Below are positions 8,445 to 16,400 of a DNA stretch of 21,627 bases, piece by piece. The position numbers were made by a program, and so were the translations under genes. Position 1 is the first letter of the stretch; each line of letters begins with the position of its first letter. The notes under the pieces are model-generated. The model was not told the origin of the DNA, searched no databases, and worked only from the letters and a program-made list of their open reading frames with translations. Origin of the DNA: Oscillospiraceae bacterium (lineage in GTDB: Bacteria; Bacillota; Clostridia; Oscillospirales; Acutalibacteraceae); the NCBI GenBank assembly GCA_029004655.1, contig JAQVYP010000009.1, positions 1 to 21,627 of the forward strand, read 5' to 3'.

Positions 8445-8855
8445 TTAAGAAACTTGTGTAATTTCATTTGTTGATACTCTGTTACCGTCGACGGTAATAT
8501 ACGTTTCACCGCTTAAAAATTCAACCTTTTCAGCTATACCATTAATGTATGTAGCTACACCATTCGAATCGATTTGCGTAGCCTTTATGTTTTTGCCGAT
8601 ATATGATACTGCCGATAAGTTCGAAACAGTGGAACTAAGCTCCTGCGTGGCTGAAAGTGCTGAAAATTGAGCCATTTGTGAGATAAACTGAGTACTATCC
8701 ACAGGATTATTCATATCCTGATTTGATAACTGCGCTGCCAACAGGGTGAAAAAATCTTGCATAGAAAGTTCATTTTTGCTATTAGTGCTAGTTGTTGATT
8801 TAGCCTGCGTGGTTGCTGCGGGTGCTGTGTATGCTGCTATACTTGGTACACTCAT
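8445..8855 (-). CDS. flgD: Flagellar hook capping protein FlgD (short form)
   Basis: FlgD caps the growing hook and is needed for FlgE polymerisation. The conserved N-terminal region reads LSMQDFFTLLAAQLSNQDMN followed by NPVDSTQFISQMAQFSALSA, the family signature. At 136 residues it is much shorter than the enteric protein (about 230): the C-terminal Ig-like/tudor part is reduced to a strand-rich stretch beginning AVSYIGKNIKA. Short FlgD forms like this are common in Clostridia, so I see no sign of truncation. The ATG has AGGAG 8 nt upstream. In many relatives a small gene of unknown role lies between flgD and flgE; here only 22 nt separate them. Confidence 0.93.
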   Translation of the reverse strand: MSVPSIAAYTAPAATTQAKSTTSTNSKNELSMQDFFTLLAAQLSNQDMNNPVDSTQFISQMAQFSALSATQELSSTVSNLSAVSYIGKNIKATQIDSNGVATYINGIAEKVEFLSGETYITVDGNRVSTNEITQVS

Positions 8856-8869
8856 AAATATCGCTCCTC

Positions 8870-10546
8870 TTATACAAGATAATTTAGTAATCGGTTTTGG
8901 CTATAATAAATATTTGCATTTGTATTATCATCTGATACACTTGCATCACTAAATAAATTATCATTCTCAAGATATTGCCTTTTGCCAGTGTCACCGCTTT
9001 TGCCGTCTGCCTGATTTGAATTCATGGACGAGTTGGTAAAAGAGGAGCTTGAACTGTTGCTGATATCAATGTTTAAAACATCTATATCGTTTGCTGTTAA
9101 TGAACTTTTTAACTCTGCGATTTTTTCGCCTAAAACCTTGGCGGTAACCGTATTATCAGCGCTGATTTTCATCTCCAGCTTACCATTGTTGTATTTCATC
9201 TCAACTGTGATTTTCCCCAGCGTTTCCGGTGTCAGCTCCATCGTAAATTTCTGATTATCGGATTTTACCATAGTCACAATTGAGTTAGTCACTTGGTTAA
9301 CTATATTTTCTTTATTAACCAAGGTTGTAATATCATTTTCCTTTCCGGAAAAAACCCTTGCCGCCCCTAGAAATTGAGATTCTGTTGAGGCTACCTGTTC
9401 GGTATTATCCGAGGTGTCCCCCGTATTAGCAGTATCCACGGCGCCTTTAGAAATAATTGCTTTTGGCTCTGACTCATTAATAACATTTTTTTCTGCGGCA
9501 GTCGGAGTCTGCACTATTTGGGGTGAATCATTAACTGTACCTGTGTGCGTTTGCATATTTTGCGAAACGATTGTATGATTAACGATTTGATCATTATTTA
9601 TGTGAATTGTATTGCCATTGGTGCTGTCGGCAACATTCTGAGTTGCAACCTCACCGGTGGTTTGCAATTGATTTTTTGATATGTCCACCTGTACATCGAT
9701 ATTCGAAATCGAGGGGTTATCCATCTTTTCTTGAAGTTTAATTGCCGTTTCGCTAATTTGTTGATTAGAAATGAAATCTTCTGTTATAAAATCAGCTTTT
9801 ATAGCTTCAGGCGTGAGTACAGATACCTCCGCTTTATTCAGATCTACACTCATAAACGAGATGCTTTCAACAGAATCTTGAACATTATTAACATTATCAT
9901 TCCCGGCATCAGGTAAGCTGTTAGTGTTTAAACTACCGATAGTGTCCACAGTAGATGTAACTTGCTGTGAATCCAATATTCCAGTAATGCCGAACTTATC
10001 TATACTGCTGTTTTTTGAAATCACCTGTTGTAAATCTAACGAACTGACGGCACTTGAATTGTCTGTGCTAGCGGTTAATGAAGCAATCTGCCGTGCATCT
10101 ATCAAACTGTTATTGCCAATGTCGCCCATATCATCAAAATATAGCTGCACTGTTGTTAACGGCATCGGCATGATTGGCAAAGTCTGCGAAATAATGTTGT
10201 TTTGATCTTCCTCATTCTGTAATGTTTCTGTTTGTGAATGTGCTGTATTCCCAGCTTGATTAATCTCTTCACTTTGGGAAGTGTTGGGTATAGAGGTTAC
10301 AGTGTTTCCCATCAATTTAGATGATTTTTTTTCATTAGACTTAGTATAATCACTGTCATTATTACTGTTGGTTTTCTTGGATTTTAAGCCTTTTCCGCTG
10401 CTTGTTGCATTTGAACCGCCCGACTTTGCTGTTATTGAACTTAGATAATCTTCAAATTTTTGATTGCAATCTGTTTCCTGTGTTTTACTTTTAGAGAAAA
10501 AATCTTTTTTAACTGCATTCATCTTCTGCGTAGCAACTTGTAGCAC
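8870..10546 (-). CDS. fliK: Flagellar hook-length control protein FliK
   Basis: FliK measures hook length and triggers the FlhB substrate switch. The 558-residue product is mostly low-complexity, rich in S, T, N, Q and D, as usual for the family's secreted ruler region. The only well conserved part is the C-terminal hook-length domain at about residues 432-495, with FTMELTPETLGKITVEMKY and KLEMKISADN (family: 'L.P..LG.I.V...'). A polar tail follows, ending in RLLNYLV. The start is GTG with GGGAGGG at 7 nt. It lies between fliJ and flgD, as expected. The N-terminal 400 residues show no recognisable domain, and length could vary freely here. Confidence 0.9.
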   Translation of the reverse strand: MLQVATQKMNAVKKDFFSKSKTQETDCNQKFEDYLSSITAKSGGSNATSSGKGLKSKKTNSNNDSDYTKSNEKKSSKLMGNTVTSIPNTSQSEEINQAGNTAHSQTETLQNEEDQNNIISQTLPIMPMPLTTVQLYFDDMGDIGNNSLIDARQIASLTASTDNSSAVSSLDLQQVISKNSSIDKFGITGILDSQQVTSTVDTIGSLNTNSLPDAGNDNVNNVQDSVESISFMSVDLNKAEVSVLTPEAIKADFITEDFISNQQISETAIKLQEKMDNPSISNIDVQVDISKNQLQTTGEVATQNVADSTNGNTIHINNDQIVNHTIVSQNMQTHTGTVNDSPQIVQTPTAAEKNVINESEPKAIISKGAVDTANTGDTSDNTEQVASTESQFLGAARVFSGKENDITTLVNKENIVNQVTNSIVTMVKSDNQKFTMELTPETLGKITVEMKYNNGKLEMKISADNTVTAKVLGEKIAELKSSLTANDIDVLNIDISNSSSSSFTNSSMNSNQADGKSGDTGKRQYLENDNLFSDASVSDDNTNANIYYSQNRLLNYLV

Positions 10547-10576
10547 CTATTAACCCTCCCATCGTCTATTTGTTTC

Positions 10577-11008
10577 CTAAGCCCGTCCGGCTATAAAGTC
10601 TTCAATCATCAATTGGTTTTCTTTACTTTCCTTTTCTTTATAGCTGATTAACTGCTTTTCTTTAAGCTTTTCAAGCGTTTTCACCTCAGTGCTAACCTGC
10701 TTTAACACTTCGGTCTGTTTATCAATTTCTATCAGTTTTTTATCTATTTCACATTGCTTGGCGGATTTCTGCCGATCAAGCTCGCCCATATATTGAGAGA
10801 TTTCTCTTAGTCTTGCAATTGTTATTCCTTGCACAGAGGAGTGCTTCCGCTCATTAACACAGCGAATATATACAACATTCAATGCCTCAAGTTCATCATA
10901 TAAAGCATTAAGCTTTATTTTCATGCCGTACAGCAACATCTTTTCGTTTTCTTCCATGTTCTCTTTCAGGTTTAGAACACTTTGAAGGGTAAATTTAAAC
11001 TGTTTCAT
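10577..11008 (-). CDS. fliJ: Flagellar export protein FliJ
   Basis: FliJ is a soluble coiled-coil protein that sits in the FliI ATPase ring and links it to the export gate. The 143-residue product starts MKQFKFTLQSVLNLKENMEE, matching the family's 'F.F.L..VL..R....E', and is almost entirely charged heptad-like helix with no membrane segment. Its length is typical. ATG start; the nearest Shine-Dalgarno (AAGGGG) is about 14 nt upstream. It lies 41 nt after fliI. FliJ sequences are poorly conserved, so the position after fliI is an important part of the identification. Confidence 0.9.
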   Translation of the reverse strand: MKQFKFTLQSVLNLKENMEENEKMLLYGMKIKLNALYDELEALNVVYIRCVNERKHSSVQGITIARLREISQYMGELDRQKSAKQCEIDKKLIEIDKQTEVLKQVSTEVKTLEKLKEKQLISYKEKESKENQLMIEDFIAGRA

Positions 11009-11049
11009 AGATTATACTAATTCCCCTTCTTTTGAAATTGCCGGTTTTC

Positions 11050-12351
11050 TTAATCCAAAACTTTTTTCATAAGTCCAATAGTTTCTTCATAGTCAAATGC
11101 TTCGGACTTTGTTTGAGTAAGAAAATCATTGATCTTTTCAATCCTTACAATTGCCTCATCAAGCTCAGGATTATTTCCACTCTTGTAAGCACCTATACTG
11201 ATTAAATCAAAATTTTGATAATATAACGCCATTATTTTTCTGATTTTATTAGCTAATTGTAAATGCTCCTCGCTCACGATATCATTCATAACCCTGCTTA
11301 TACTAGCCAGAATATCAATTGCAGGATAATGGTTTCGCATTGCTATTGTTCTTGAAAGCACAATGTGTCCGTCCACAATACCTCTGACTGTATCAGAAAT
11401 TGGCTCATTAGTATCATCACCCTCAACAAGTACAGTATAAAGTGCGGTAATCGATCCGGTATCGAAGTTACCCGAACGCTCAAGCAACTTTGGCATCATG
11501 GAATATACCGAAGGGGTATATCCTCTTGCAACCGGTGGTTCACCTGTTGCAAGCCCAATCTCGCGCTGCGCCATTGCAAATCTGGTAAGCGAGTCCATAA
11601 GGAGGATTACTTTTTTCCCGCAATCCCTAAAATATTCAGCAATAGCAGTTGCAACAAATGCGGATTCAAGCCGAACCATGGCAGGCTGATCGGATGTTGC
11701 AACAACCAATACCGAGCGTTTCATTCCCTCTTCGCCTAGATCTCTCTCGATAAATTCTTTAACTTCTCTGCCTCTCTCGCCGATAAGCGCAATTACGTTA
11801 ATATCCGCCTCAACATTTTGTGCTATCATGCCCAGCAAGGTGCTTTTGCCAACACCGCTACCGGAAAATATGCCCATTCTTTGCCCAATTCCGCAAGTCA
11901 GCAGACCGTCCATAGCCTTTACACCCATGTTGATCCGCTCATTAATACGCGGTCTTTTCAAGGGATTTGAAGGTGTGCCTTTTACCGAATATTTTTTTGT
12001 ATTCTTTAATTCGCCTAGGTCGTCCATTGGCCGTCCCAAGCCATCAAGAATACGCCCTTTAAGTCCGTCACCCACATTTATTTGAAGAAAATCTTTTGTC
12101 GCTTCAATATTACTTCCGGGTGATATGCCGCTGATATCATCGTAGGGTACGATCACTACCTTATCATCTCGAAAACCTACAACCTCGGATAAGATATACG
12201 TTCCATTGGGCATATATATCTTACATATCTCTCCGATTCTAGCTGTAACTCCAACAGCTTCAATTGACATTCCTATAACTTTATCAACCTTGCCTTTTTG
12301 TGAGATTGAATCACAATTGCCTATTAATCCCTTGATTTTATCTAAATCCAC
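11050..12351 (-). CDS. fliI: Flagellum-specific ATPase FliI
   Basis: FliI is the export ATPase, related to the F1 beta subunit, and unfolds or delivers export substrates. The 433-residue protein has the usual length. Walker A is SGSGVGKST (residues 163-171), Walker B is VILLMDS (248-254), and the family's GERGREVKEF (191-200) and QREIGLATGEPPVARGYTPS (262-281) are intact. The start is GTG at 12351; an in-frame TGA lies just upstream (12358-12360), which fixes this as the first possible start. No strong Shine-Dalgarno is visible. Unlike most genes here it is preceded by a 102-nt gap holding a hairpin, so its expression may be set partly by RNA structure. Confidence 0.96.
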   Translation of the reverse strand: MDLDKIKGLIGNCDSISQKGKVDKVIGMSIEAVGVTARIGEICKIYMPNGTYILSEVVGFRDDKVVIVPYDDISGISPGSNIEATKDFLQINVGDGLKGRILDGLGRPMDDLGELKNTKKYSVKGTPSNPLKRPRINERINMGVKAMDGLLTCGIGQRMGIFSGSGVGKSTLLGMIAQNVEADINVIALIGERGREVKEFIERDLGEEGMKRSVLVVATSDQPAMVRLESAFVATAIAEYFRDCGKKVILLMDSLTRFAMAQREIGLATGEPPVARGYTPSVYSMMPKLLERSGNFDTGSITALYTVLVEGDDTNEPISDTVRGIVDGHIVLSRTIAMRNHYPAIDILASISRVMNDIVSEEHLQLANKIRKIMALYYQNFDLISIGAYKSGNNPELDEAIVRIEKINDFLTQTKSEAFDYEETIGLMKKVLD

Positions 12352-12354
12352 TTT

Positions 12355-12453
12355 TGCTCATTAACCAACTTTCGTGTCAATATATTCCTATAAATTTTTC
12401 GAGTACTTAGGAGGATATCGAATCCTCCCCTACTTAGGAAATTAAAATGAGCA
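12355..12453 (-). other. fliH-fliI spacer with hairpin and flanking inverted repeat
   Basis: This is the widest gap between consecutive flagellar genes in the operon. It contains a 7-bp perfect hairpin (GGAGGAT, loop TCGAT, ATCCTCC; 12410-12428) whose flanks carry a direct repeat of CCTAAGTA. It has no U-run after it, so it is not a typical terminator. The spacer is bounded by an 8-bp inverted repeat, TGCTCATT at 12355-12362 and AATGAGCA at 12446-12453, which in RNA could bring the end of fliH next to the GTG of fliI. A role in RNA processing, stability or translation is a guess. Confidence 0.5.
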
Positions 12454-13248
12454 TTACAATACACTGAGAATTTCTTGCTTCAACATATTAATTTGAGTAC
12501 TAACGCTCGCATCCACAACCATAATTGAGTTTTCGAGTGTTAATGTCCCAACATCAGCATTTGTGTCACAGCGTATTTCAATATTTTTAAACCCAGGTGC
12601 CAGTTCCAGCAGCTTTTGCGCATCGAATGTCATTATTTTATAATCCCTATCCGACACGGTTACTATAAGCTTCTCAGCAGGAGGCATATTACGGACAGCA
12701 TTCTCAAAAACAGCTAGAAATGCATCATTATTGTTTTTGCTAAAGTTTTCGTCCACAACCTTCTTTGCTATTTCTGTGGCCATATCTATAATCATATTTT
12801 GGCTGCTGTTAATTATTGCCGTTTTTTGTTCCACCAGAATATCAGAAATAGTTTTAAGCTGCCCCATCATATTGTTAATCTGACTTTCTGACTGAACCTT
12901 TGCTTGTTGGCTTCCTTCAAAATATCCTTTTTCCTGTGCCTCACGGTAATTTTCCAAATATTATTTTTGAGAATTTATTTTAGCCTCTGCTACAATATCA
13001 TCTGCCTTTTTCTGTGCATCTGCCAAAATTTGAAATGCATCAGACTGCGCCTTACTCATAATCCCGCTAACTTTAGTTTCATAAGCATCAGAAATGCTTT
13101 CAACTTCATTTGCTTGATAATTGTTTACGATCATCTCATTTACATATTCGCACTTTTCCGGTTGATTACTAATAACTTCTAGTAAAGGCATATCATAAAA
13201 TGTCCCGATAATATTGGAATTTCGCTTTAAAAAACTAGATGAGTTCAT
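12454..13248 (-). pseudogene. fliH: Flagellar export ATPase regulator FliH, interrupted by one in-frame TAA
   Basis: FliH binds FliI and docks it at the export gate. The frame runs from ATG 13248 (start of MNSSSFLKRN, overlapping the preceding stop) through a helical, Ala-rich segment, reaches TAA at 12961-12963 after KINSQK, and continues in the same frame with YLENYREAQEKGYFEGSQ to a stop at 12454. Together this is about 264 codons, a normal FliH length. The second part holds the C-terminal FliH domain (IIDMATEIAKKVVDENF, then DVGTLTLENSIMVVDAS). No frameshift is involved, and both halves look well conserved. A TTG lies 3 nt after the stop but has no Shine-Dalgarno. Possibilities are a recent nonsense mutation, sequencing error, readthrough or two split proteins. 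Confidence 0.85.
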
Positions 13249-13520
13249 CCACAATGCCACCCCTCTGTATTGTTATTTTTCCGGCACCTTCAAGTCTTTT
13301 TATAATATCAATAATTCCCTGTTGTAATTCATTTATATCTTGAATGTTCACAATCTCAATTTTAGGAGAAATATAAAATGCTCTGGTACTAGCGAGATTA
13401 CGTTCAAAAATGCTAGATGAGCTCATCCTCAATACCACCCCTTTGAATTGTTATTTCTCCGGCGTCTTCAAGTCTTCTGATAATATCAACAATTACCTGT
13501 TGTGACGCATCTACATCCCT
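13222..13520 (-). repeat. 178-bp tandem duplication over the fliG-fliH junction
   Basis: The segment containing the end of fliG plus the start of fliH is present twice with a period of 178 bp. Comparing 13421-13503 with 13243-13325 by eye, 71 of 83 bases match with no gap. Similarity weakens outwards, to roughly 13400-13520 against 13222-13342. Each copy includes the FliG tail codons, the ribosome binding site embedded in them, a stop codon, and the overlapping ATG of the FliH-type start. Many differences fall at third codon positions, which suggests that the reading frame was under selection after duplication. Confidence 0.88.
13235..13426 (-). CDS. Chimeric small protein: FliH-like N-terminus fused to FliG-like C-terminal tail
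   Basis: This 63-codon frame lies between fliG and fliH and arises from the 178-bp duplication. It begins MSSSSIFERN, resembling the MNSSSFLKRN start of fliH, keeps the FY and P..E.V landmarks of that N-terminus, then changes to a copy of the FliG tail (QQGIIDIIKRLEGAGKITIQ, ending RGGIVDELI). About 23 of the last 32 residues match FliG. The ATG at 13426 overlaps the fliG stop, with AAAGGGGTGG upstream inside fliG; its own stop overlaps the fliH ATG in the same way. Translation therefore looks likely. Function is unknown: it could compete for FliH N-terminus or FliG C-terminus partners, or be a neutral relic that preserves coupling. Confidence 0.75.
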   Translation of the reverse strand: MSSSSIFERNLASTRAFYISPKIEIVNIQDINELQQGIIDIIKRLEGAGKITIQRGGIVDELI

Positions 13521-14429
13521 TACCCTTATGCCACGCATAAACTGTATATCTTCTTTAATAGTGTCTCTTACTCTTGAAGACAAATTAGCATAGATAATCT
13601 CTTGAGTATCAGAATTGGCACCCTTCAATGCAATCATAAGATCCTTGTTATCAACATCTCTTAAAACGCGTTGAATCGAAATATCATCAAGAGAAACTAT
13701 ATCCTCAAATACAAACATTCTCTTCCTGATTTCCTCTGCCAAATCCTGATTTTTCTTGTAAAGTTCTTCTGAAATATATTTTTCTGTGCCTCTATCTACA
13801 TGGTTTAGAATTTCAGCAACATTTTCGACTCCGCCTGTCTCCGTAAACTGATCTGTAAATACTGTTGAAAGCTTTTTCTCTAAAGAAGCCTCAACATCCT
13901 TGATTATCTCAGGCGATGTTCTTTCAAGAGTTGCCATTCTTTCAATAACGTCAATTTGTTTCTCCTTCGGTAACATTGAAATAATCTGTGATGCCTGATC
14001 TATTTTGGCATAAGACAAAATCAGTGCTATTGTTTGGGCATGTTCGTTTTGCAAAAAACCCAATAAATACTGAGGTTCAATCTTTCTAATAAAATCAAAT
14101 GATCTTACTTTCAGAGAACTTGTTATTTTGTCAATTATATTAGTAGCACCCTGAACTCCAAAAGCTTTCTCCAAAACTTCTTTTGCATAGTCCATACCGC
14201 CCTCAGTAATATACTTCTGAGCAAGGCACATCTGGTAAAATTCATTTACTACCTGCTCGCTAATCTCAGGTTCAACATTTCCGATTCTAGATATCTCAAC
14301 AATGAGTTGCTCTATTTCTTCTTCTTTGAGATATTTAAAAACCGCAGCAGCAGATTCTGTTCCAAGTGATATAGCTATAATAGCCGCCTTTGATTGCCCA
14401 CTAAGTGTTTTTGAATTAGCACCAACCAT
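13413..14429 (-). CDS. fliG: Flagellar motor switch protein FliG
   Basis: FliG is the torque-generating rotor protein, bound to FliF at its N-terminus and to FliM below, and pushed by MotA. The 338-residue product has normal length and all three domains. The C-terminal torque helix region reads IRKRMFVFEDIVSLDDISIQ, then RVLRDVDNKDLMIALKGA (about residues 234-271). The middle-domain FliM-contact motif, usually EHPQ, is EHAQ here (residues 129-132), and the usual LDDR is LDDI. The ATG has GGGGGA upstream and lies 1 nt after the fliF stop. The final codons (QRGGIEDELI) contain the ribosome binding site and overlap the start of the next frame. Confidence 0.96.
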   Translation of the reverse strand: MVGANSKTLSGQSKAAIIAISLGTESAAAVFKYLKEEEIEQLIVEISRIGNVEPEISEQVVNEFYQMCLAQKYITEGGMDYAKEVLEKAFGVQGATNIIDKITSSLKVRSFDFIRKIEPQYLLGFLQNEHAQTIALILSYAKIDQASQIISMLPKEKQIDVIERMATLERTSPEIIKDVEASLEKKLSTVFTDQFTETGGVENVAEILNHVDRGTEKYISEELYKKNQDLAEEIRKRMFVFEDIVSLDDISIQRVLRDVDNKDLMIALKGANSDTQEIIYANLSSRVRDTIKEDIQFMRGIRVRDVDASQQVIVDIIRRLEDAGEITIQRGGIEDELI

Positions 14430-14430
14430 A

Positions 14431-16020
14431 CTATTCTAAATCCCCCTTCAGCAATGTTCTTAACAGCGAGGCTGTGATTTGGGGAGCTTTAGAAGAGAAA
14501 CCTCTTATTTCCTTCGTTATCTGTTGCTCCTTCGATTCAGTTATTTCAGTTATTTTTGCAACCTGCAGATTTTTGACACCATCCGGTATAAAGGCAGCTA
14601 CACCATCCTCTTCGGCATCTAATTCTTCCATCAATTTGCGCTTTTTCCACTTAGATTTAATAACTAATATCGGAACAAATATAACAGCAAGCATCAAAAT
14701 TATTATTACAATTATCATTATTTGCTTGGTTGAAAGTGAACTGATTATAGAATGTGACTCTGCATTTTGGCTGTCTTGTTCAGAATCATCTTCTTCCCCG
14801 TTTGCTGCAGTGAATTCGGTGTTATAAAGTTTCACCTTGTCTGTGCTTATCCCTGATGCATTTGCTATTATTCCTGTTATCTCATTTATCTCTTCATTCG
14901 ACATTACTTTCTTGTCAATAAGCACAGATACAGTAAGATCTGCTATTTCTGCACCTTGTTTTTGTACCTGCTCGGTCAGCTCATTAACAGAATAATCGAC
15001 GCTAACATCGTTACTAATACTTCCGTTTGTCCCGCTATCCGTTACAGTTGCATATTTTGTAACCTCAGAGTTTGTTTCTGTCCCGGGAACGCCTGTGGCT
15101 GCCGAATCGCCGCCTGCACCCTGATATGTTTGATTATATTTGTTAATAACGCCGGTGTTCCCCGTTGTTGGAGTGTATTCGGTCTTTTCAGTCACCTTAT
15201 TACTATAGTCAAGGGATACATTAACACCGATACTAAGTTTGCTTACCCCGTAAACAGGTGCTAATACAGTTTCAATTCTGTCTGAAATAAGTTTTGATAT
15301 TTCAGTTTCTGTCTGAATCTTATTGGCAGTTGAGATTAATGTCTCATCATCTTCTTTATTATTCAGAACTGCGCCCGTCTGGTCTAATATTGATACACTT
15401 TCTACTTTAAGATTTGGTACACTTCTTGATATAAGCAGTTCTACACCACTTATTTGGTTTTTTGTTAATGTTATACCTCTTGCTAAAGTAATTATTGTGG
15501 ATGCGCTTGGTTCAACTTTATCATCATCCAATACAGCAAGACTGTTGTCTGGTATAGTTATCGTAACAATAGCATCTTCAACATCATCAAGTGTTTTGAT
15601 TGAAGCCTGAAGTCTTTCTTGAAGCTGCATCCGACTATATTCCGTTTTTTCGTAATCAGTCGTCATAAAGTCAACATTACTGGTGAATATATCATAATTT
15701 AAAGCCGACTGTGGATACCCTTGTGATGCAAGCTGTAGCTTCACTTCAGGCTCGTCATCTGCGCTAACATAAATAGTGTCGTCACCTTTTAGCTTATAGT
15801 CTATTGATGATGTATCTAATTCCTCAATAATAGAGTAGCACTCTTTCGATTCAAGCCCACTGTATAAAACAACATAGTCCGTATAATTCAATATGCACAC
15901 TATTAATACAGATAAAGCAATGCAAATACAAACGATTGTTAAATAAAGAGTTCTCTTTTTTTTATCAAGATTTTTTATAAAGTCTTTTATTTTATCTAAA
16001 TACACCTTTGCTTTATCCAT
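14431..16020 (-). CDS. fliF: Flagellar MS-ring protein FliF
   Basis: FliF forms the membrane MS-ring that seeds flagellar assembly. The 529-residue protein is near the usual 520-560. It has an N-terminal membrane helix (about residues 24-46) followed by the YscJ/FliF ring-building domain (YVVLYSGLESKECYSIIEEL), a Gly/Thr/Asn-rich region in the ring collar (about residues 280-330), a second membrane helix (about residues 434-455), and a cytoplasmic tail ending in APQITASLLRTLLKGDLE, which binds FliG. ATG start with GGATGG about 10 nt upstream. It is followed immediately by fliG, its binding partner. Confidence 0.96.
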   Translation of the reverse strand: MDKAKVYLDKIKDFIKNLDKKKRTLYLTIVCICIALSVLIVCILNYTDYVVLYSGLESKECYSIIEELDTSSIDYKLKGDDTIYVSADDEPEVKLQLASQGYPQSALNYDIFTSNVDFMTTDYEKTEYSRMQLQERLQASIKTLDDVEDAIVTITIPDNSLAVLDDDKVEPSASTIITLARGITLTKNQISGVELLISRSVPNLKVESVSILDQTGAVLNNKEDDETLISTANKIQTETEISKLISDRIETVLAPVYGVSKLSIGVNVSLDYSNKVTEKTEYTPTTGNTGVINKYNQTYQGAGGDSAATGVPGTETNSEVTKYATVTDSGTNGSISNDVSVDYSVNELTEQVQKQGAEIADLTVSVLIDKKVMSNEEINEITGIIANASGISTDKVKLYNTEFTAANGEEDDSEQDSQNAESHSIISSLSTKQIMIIVIIILMLAVIFVPILVIKSKWKKRKLMEELDAEEDGVAAFIPDGVKNLQVAKITEITESKEQQITKEIRGFSSKAPQITASLLRTLLKGDLE

Positions 16021-16059
16021 ATTTAAGAGCCATCCATTCCTAAGATATTAACTTGGGTG

Positions 16060-16371
16060 TTATAAAGTAACCTTCATTATCTCGTTGTATGCATCAAGCA
16101 CTTTATTTCTAACCTGTACCAATGTCAAAAGTGCTAACTCTGCTTTTTCTGAGTTTATTTTGATAGTATGTAAGTCATCTGCATTACCTGTTGCAATGTT
16201 AATGATATCTTCTTGAGCAACCTGATCTGTTTGATTAACATTGCTTATAAGATTCGATAATATATTACTAAATGCACTATCCGTGCTATCCGTTTTGGTT
16301 GTCGTTGGTAAAGACGATAAGCTTGTAATATCCGTGATCGAACTAAGTCCTGATATAGCTGCAATATCCAA
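16060..16371 (-). CDS. fliE: Flagellar hook-basal body protein FliE
   Basis: FliE joins the MS-ring to the proximal rod. The 103-residue product matches the family length. The conserved part is C-terminal: INIATGNADDLHTIKINSEK and ALLTLVQVRNKVLDAYNEIM (family: 'A..G...D.H......EKA...L.L...VR.K...AY.EIM'). The start is TTG at 16371 with GGAAGG about 9 nt upstream; no ATG fits better. The N-terminal 40 residues are Ser/Thr-rich and not conserved. It lies between flgC and fliF as in most bacteria. Confidence 0.94.
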   Translation of the reverse strand: MDIAAISGLSSITDITSLSSLPTTTKTDSTDSAFSNILSNLISNVNQTDQVAQEDIINIATGNADDLHTIKINSEKAELALLTLVQVRNKVLDAYNEIMKVTL

Positions 16372-16400
16372 AATAATAACCTTCCTTTAATCTTTATATT

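Noticed and set aside
8746..10205. Plus-strand open frames antisense to flgD and fliK
   Set aside because: They mirror the low-complexity sense genes, have no ribosome binding sites and match no family I recognise.
11365..11739. A 124-codon plus-strand open frame opposite fliI
   Set aside because: It is fully antisense to the strongly conserved fliI, has no ribosome binding site worth noting, and its product is rich in Cys, Asn and His with no family resemblance.
12375..12380. Perfect TTGACA upstream of fliI as an internal promoter
   Set aside because: No acceptable -10 lies 15-19 bp downstream (the region there is GCAAAAGTGG), so it is probably chance.
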